A DNA stretch of 64,000 nt, from contig JAQQFT010000023.1 of assembly GCA_029582265.1 (NCBI GenBank), positions 955,071 to 1,019,070 on the forward strand. The letters run 5' to 3'. The stretch comes from Zoroaster sp. YZ-2022. Taxonomy: Eukaryota > Echinodermata > Asteroidea > Forcipulatida > Zoroasteridae. Positions 60,601 to 64,000 of the stretch are shown one piece after another (position 1 is the first letter of the stretch; every line of letters begins with the position of its first letter). A model generated the notes under the pieces. It saw only the letters and a list, made by a program, of their open reading frames with translations. It was not told where the DNA came from and searched no databases. A program made the translations under genes and the position numbers.

Positions 60601-63600
60601 GATATAAAATTATCGGCCTCCCTTGAAAACTTTAAAAGTTATTCCCAACCATAGAAATCTTTATGTTTGTAACACTGTATAGTGCTGTAATGTTTGCGGT
60701 GAAACCGCTTGGAAGTTGACTGTATTTTACAGAGGGCTAAGTGTCCATGGAGGCCGTTTAAGGTACGAAAATATTTTCCAAATTCAAAAGTATGGTGTTT
60801 TTCTGAAAGGGCAGAACCTAAGCTTTAATTTAGATATAAAATTATCGGCCTACATTGCAATGTTTATAAGTTATTCCCAACCATAGAAATGTTTTTTTTT
60901 GTAACACTGTATAGTGCTGTATTGTTTGCGGTGAAACCGCATGCAAGTTGACGGTATTTTAAAGAGGGCTAAGTGTCCATGGAGGCCGTTTAAGGTACGA
61001 ATTAATTATCCAAATTCAAATGTATGGTGTTTTTCTGAAAGGGTAGAACCTAAGCTTTAATTTAGATATAAAATTATCGGCCTCCCTTGAACACTTTAAA
61101 AGTTCTTCCCAACCATAGAAATCTTTTTTTTGTAACACTGTATAGTGCTGTATTGTTTGCGGTGAAACCGCATGCAAGTTGACGGTATTTTACAGAGGGC
61201 TAAGTGTCCATGGAGGCCGTTTAAGGTACGAACAAAATTTCCAAATTCAAAAGTATGGTGTTTTTCTGAAAGGGGAGAACCTAAGCTTTAATTTAGATAT
61301 AAAATTATCGGCCTTCCCTGAAAACTTTAAAGGTTATTCCCAAGCATAGAATTTCTTTTTGTAACACTGTATAGTGCTGTAATGTTTGCGGTGAAACCGC
61401 ATGGAAGTTGACGGTATTTTACAGAGGGCTAAGTGTCCATGGAGGCCGTTTAAGGTACGAACATTTTCCAAATTCAAAAGTGTGGTGTTTTTCTGAAAGG
61501 GGAGAACCTAAGCTTTAATTTAGATATAAAATCATCTGCCTCCCTTGAAAACTTTAAAAGTTATTCCCATCCCCAGACTGTTTTGTTTGTAACACTGTAT
61601 AGTGCTGTATTGTTTGCGGTGAAACCGCATGCAAGTTGACGGTATTTTACAGATGGCTAAGTGTCCATGGAGGCCGTTTAAGGGCAAAAAAAATTATCCA
61701 AATTCAAAAGTATGGTGTTTTTCTGAAAGGGGAGAACCTAAGCTTTAATTTAGATATAAAATTATAGGCCTCCCTTGAAAACTTTAAAAGTTATTCCCAA
61801 CCATAGAAATCTTTTTTTTTGTAACACTGTATAGTGCTGTAATGTTTGCGGTGAAACCGCATGGAAGTTGACGGTATTTTACAGAGGGCTAAGTGTCCAT
61901 GGAGGCCGTTTAAGGTACGAACATTTTTCCAAATTCAAAAGTATGGTGTTTTTCTGAAAGGGGAGAACCTAAGCTTTAATTTAGATATAAAATTATCGGC
62001 CTCACTTGAAAACTTTAAAAGTTATTCCCAACCCTAGACTGTTTTTTTGTAACACTGTATAGTGCTGTATTGTTTGCGGTGAAACCGCATGGAAGTTGAC
62101 GGTATTTTACAGAGGGCTAAGTGTCCATGGAGGCCGTTTAAGGTACGAAATAATTATCAAAATTCAAATGTATGGTGTTTTTCTGAAAGGGGAGAACCTA
62201 AGCTTTAATTTAGATATAAAATTATCGGCCTCCCTTGAAAACTTTAAAAGTTATTCCCAACCATAGAAATGTTTTTTTTGTAACACTGTATAGTGCTGTA
62301 TTGTTTGCGGTGAAACCGCATGCAAGTTGACGGTATTTTACAGAGGGCTAAGTGTCCATGGAGGCCGTTTAAGGTACGAACAAATTATCCAAATTCAAAA
62401 GTATGGTGTTTTTCTGAAAGGGGAGAACGTAAGCTTTAATTTAGATATAAAATTATCGGCCTCCCTTGAAAACTTTAAAAGTTATTCCCAACCATAGAAA
62501 TGATTTTTTGTGTAACACTGTATAGTGCTGTATTGTTTGCGGTGAAACCGCATGCAAGTTGACGGTATTTTAAAGAGGGCTAAGTGTCCATGGAGGCCGT
62601 TTAAGGTACGAAATAATTATCCAAATTCAAATGTATGGTGTTTTTCTGAAAGGGGAGAACCTAAGCTTTAATTTAGATATAAAATTATCGGCCTCCCTTG
62701 AAAACTTTAAAAGTTATTCCCAACCATAGAAATCTTTTTTTGTAACACTGTATAGTGCTGTAATGTTTGCGGTGAAACCGCATGGAAGTTGACGGTATTT
62801 TACAGAGGGCTAAGTGTCCATGGAGGCCGTTTAAGGTACGAAAAAATTTCCAAATTCAAAAGTATGGTGTTTTTCTGAAAGGGGAGAACCTAAGCTTTAA
62901 TTTAGATATAAAATTATCGGCCTCCCTTGAAAACTTTAAAGTTATTCCCAACCATAGAAATGTTTTTTTTTGTAACACTGTATAGTGCTGTATTGTTTGC
63001 GGTGAAACCGCATGCAAGTTGACGGTATTTTACAGAGGGCTAAGTGTCCATGGAGGCCGTTTAAGGTACGAAATAATTATCCAAATTCAAAAGTATGGTG
63101 TTTTTCTGAAAGGGGAGAACCTAAGCTTTAATTTAGATATAAAATTATCGGCCTCCTTTGAAAACTTTAAAAGTTATTCCCAACCATATAAATCTTTTTT
63201 TTTTGTAACACTGTATAGTGCTGAATTGTTTGCGGTGAAACCGCATGGAAGTTGACGGTATTTTACAGAGGGCTAAGTGTCCATGGAGGCCGTTTAAGGT
63301 ACGAAAAATTATCCAAATTCAAATGTATGGTGTTTTTCTGAAAGGGAGAACCTAAGCTTTAATTTAGATATAAAATTATCGGCCTCCTTGAAAATTTAAA
63401 AGTTATTCCCAACCATAGAAATGATTTTTTGTAACACTGTATAGTGCTGTATTGTTTGCGGTGAAACCGCATGCAAGTTGACGGTATTTTACAGAGGGCT
63501 AAGTGTCCATGGAGGCCGTTTAAGGTACGAAAAAATTATCCAAATTCAAAAGTATGGTGTTTTTCTGAAAGGGGAGAACCTAAGCTTTAATTTAGATATA

Positions 63601-64000
63601 AAATTATCGGCCTCCTTGAAAACTTAAAAAGTTATTCCCAACCATAGAAATGTATTTTTTTGTAACACTGTATAGTGCTGTAATGTTTGCGGTGAAACCG
63701 CATGCAAGTTGACGGTATTTTACAGAGGGCTAAGTGTCCATGGAGGCCGTTTAAGGTACGAAATAATTATCCAAATTCAAAAGTATGGTGTTTTTCTGAA
63801 AGGGGAGAACCTAAGCTTTAATTTAGATATAAAATTATCGGCCTCCCTTGAAAACTTTAAAAGTTATTCCCAACCATAGAATTTTTTTTTTTTGTAACAC
63901 TGTATAGTGCTGTAATGTTTGCGGTGAAACCGCATGCAAGTTGACGGTATTTTACAGAGGGCTAAGTGTCCATGGAGGCCGTTTAAGGTACGAAAAAATT
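51622..64000 (+). repeat. Satellite array, forward orientation (right contig)
   Basis: About 53 monomers run in forward orientation. The first 2-3 kb has scattered indels and the rest is clean, so this is the best part for deriving a consensus. Monomers with CTGTAATG and CATGGAAG recur about every third unit (58355, 59050, 59973, 60668, 61362, 61820 and 62742), and a GAACGTAAG/AAATGATCGG monomer followed by a CCCTAG/GCGATG monomer recurs at 55140, 58355 and 59050. Locally diverged tracts occur at 53021-53056 and 60850-60872. The array runs off the window end. Confidence 0.98.
63662..63893 (+). repeat. Representative satellite monomer (232 bp)
   Basis: In order it contains CACTGTATAGTG, a near-palindrome (63666-63677); TGCGGTGAAACCGCA, a 6-bp stem with a GAA loop (63688-63702); CCATGG (63738-63743); GGAGGCCG (63742-63749); the variable AT-only spacer (63761-63770); AAGCTT (63813-63818); CGGCCTCC (63839-63846), the exact inverted copy of GGAGGCCG 89 bases upstream; an A/T-rich AACTTTAAAAGTT dyad; and the variable T tract (63882-63893). 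The longest forward frame is open for about 76 codons with a single TGA per unit. Confidence 0.95.

Noticed and set aside
63688..63706. Possible CENP-B box in the GCGGTGAAACCGC segment
   Set aside because: The essential pattern TTCG, four bases, A, two bases, CGGG is not met. TTGC and CCGC occupy the relevant places, so only the position in the monomer is suggestive.

Overview
The window is almost entirely one tandem satellite DNA, with a single non-satellite island of about 3.2 kb. The satellite monomer is about 231 bp (spacings of 226-233 bp between successive GTAACACTGTATAGTGCTG landmarks near the right end). It has one HindIII and one NcoI site per unit, a poly-T tract of variable length and a short AT-only spacer of variable sequence. 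I see no rRNA, tRNA, CRISPR or prokaryotic gene structure. Long monotonous satellite plus a transposon-like island points to an animal genome. The island encodes a decayed protein of a family I recall as abundant in marine invertebrates (corals, anemones, amphioxus, echinoderms, molluscs). The species cannot be named from this sequence.

Layout. 1-21189: satellite in forward orientation, with a poor consensus at about 1180-3140 and 10860-21189. 21190-21689: gap of exactly 500 N. 21690-45444: satellite in reverse orientation, clean, with recognisable higher-order repeats. 45445-48687: the island. 48688-51121: reverse satellite again, decaying in quality toward the next gap. 51122-51621: second gap of exactly 500 N. 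51622-64000: forward satellite, cleaner toward the right end. Both orientation switches fall exactly on the N gaps, so the middle contig (21690-51121) may simply be placed backwards.

The island looks like an inserted DNA transposon. It has terminal inverted repeats of about 480-515 bp, a candidate 4-bp target duplication (TATT), and a 38-40 bp palindrome at the inner edge of each inverted repeat. Each inverted repeat holds two copies of an inverted-pair module made of YY1-like motifs around a TTTGAA/TTCAAA core. Between the repeats, on the minus strand, lies a frameshifted remnant of about 730 codons. In order it shows a PWFLLDHTH motif, a DQAHEQNN motif, an HHDQT motif, a DGAAIVQML motif, acidic EEAD and DTD motifs that could belong to a PIN/FEN-like nuclease, a WTTLPEA motif and a C-terminal cysteine cluster resembling a tesmin/TSO1 CXC domain. 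CXC domains of LIN54 type bind TTYGAA, the core found in the inverted repeats. This suggests, as inference only, that the protein recognises its own ends.

All other open frames in the window are frames of the satellite, or run through N, and are not genes. The poor-quality tracts show bases replaced by copies of their neighbours and stretched homopolymers, which fits an unpolished long-read consensus better than biological decay.
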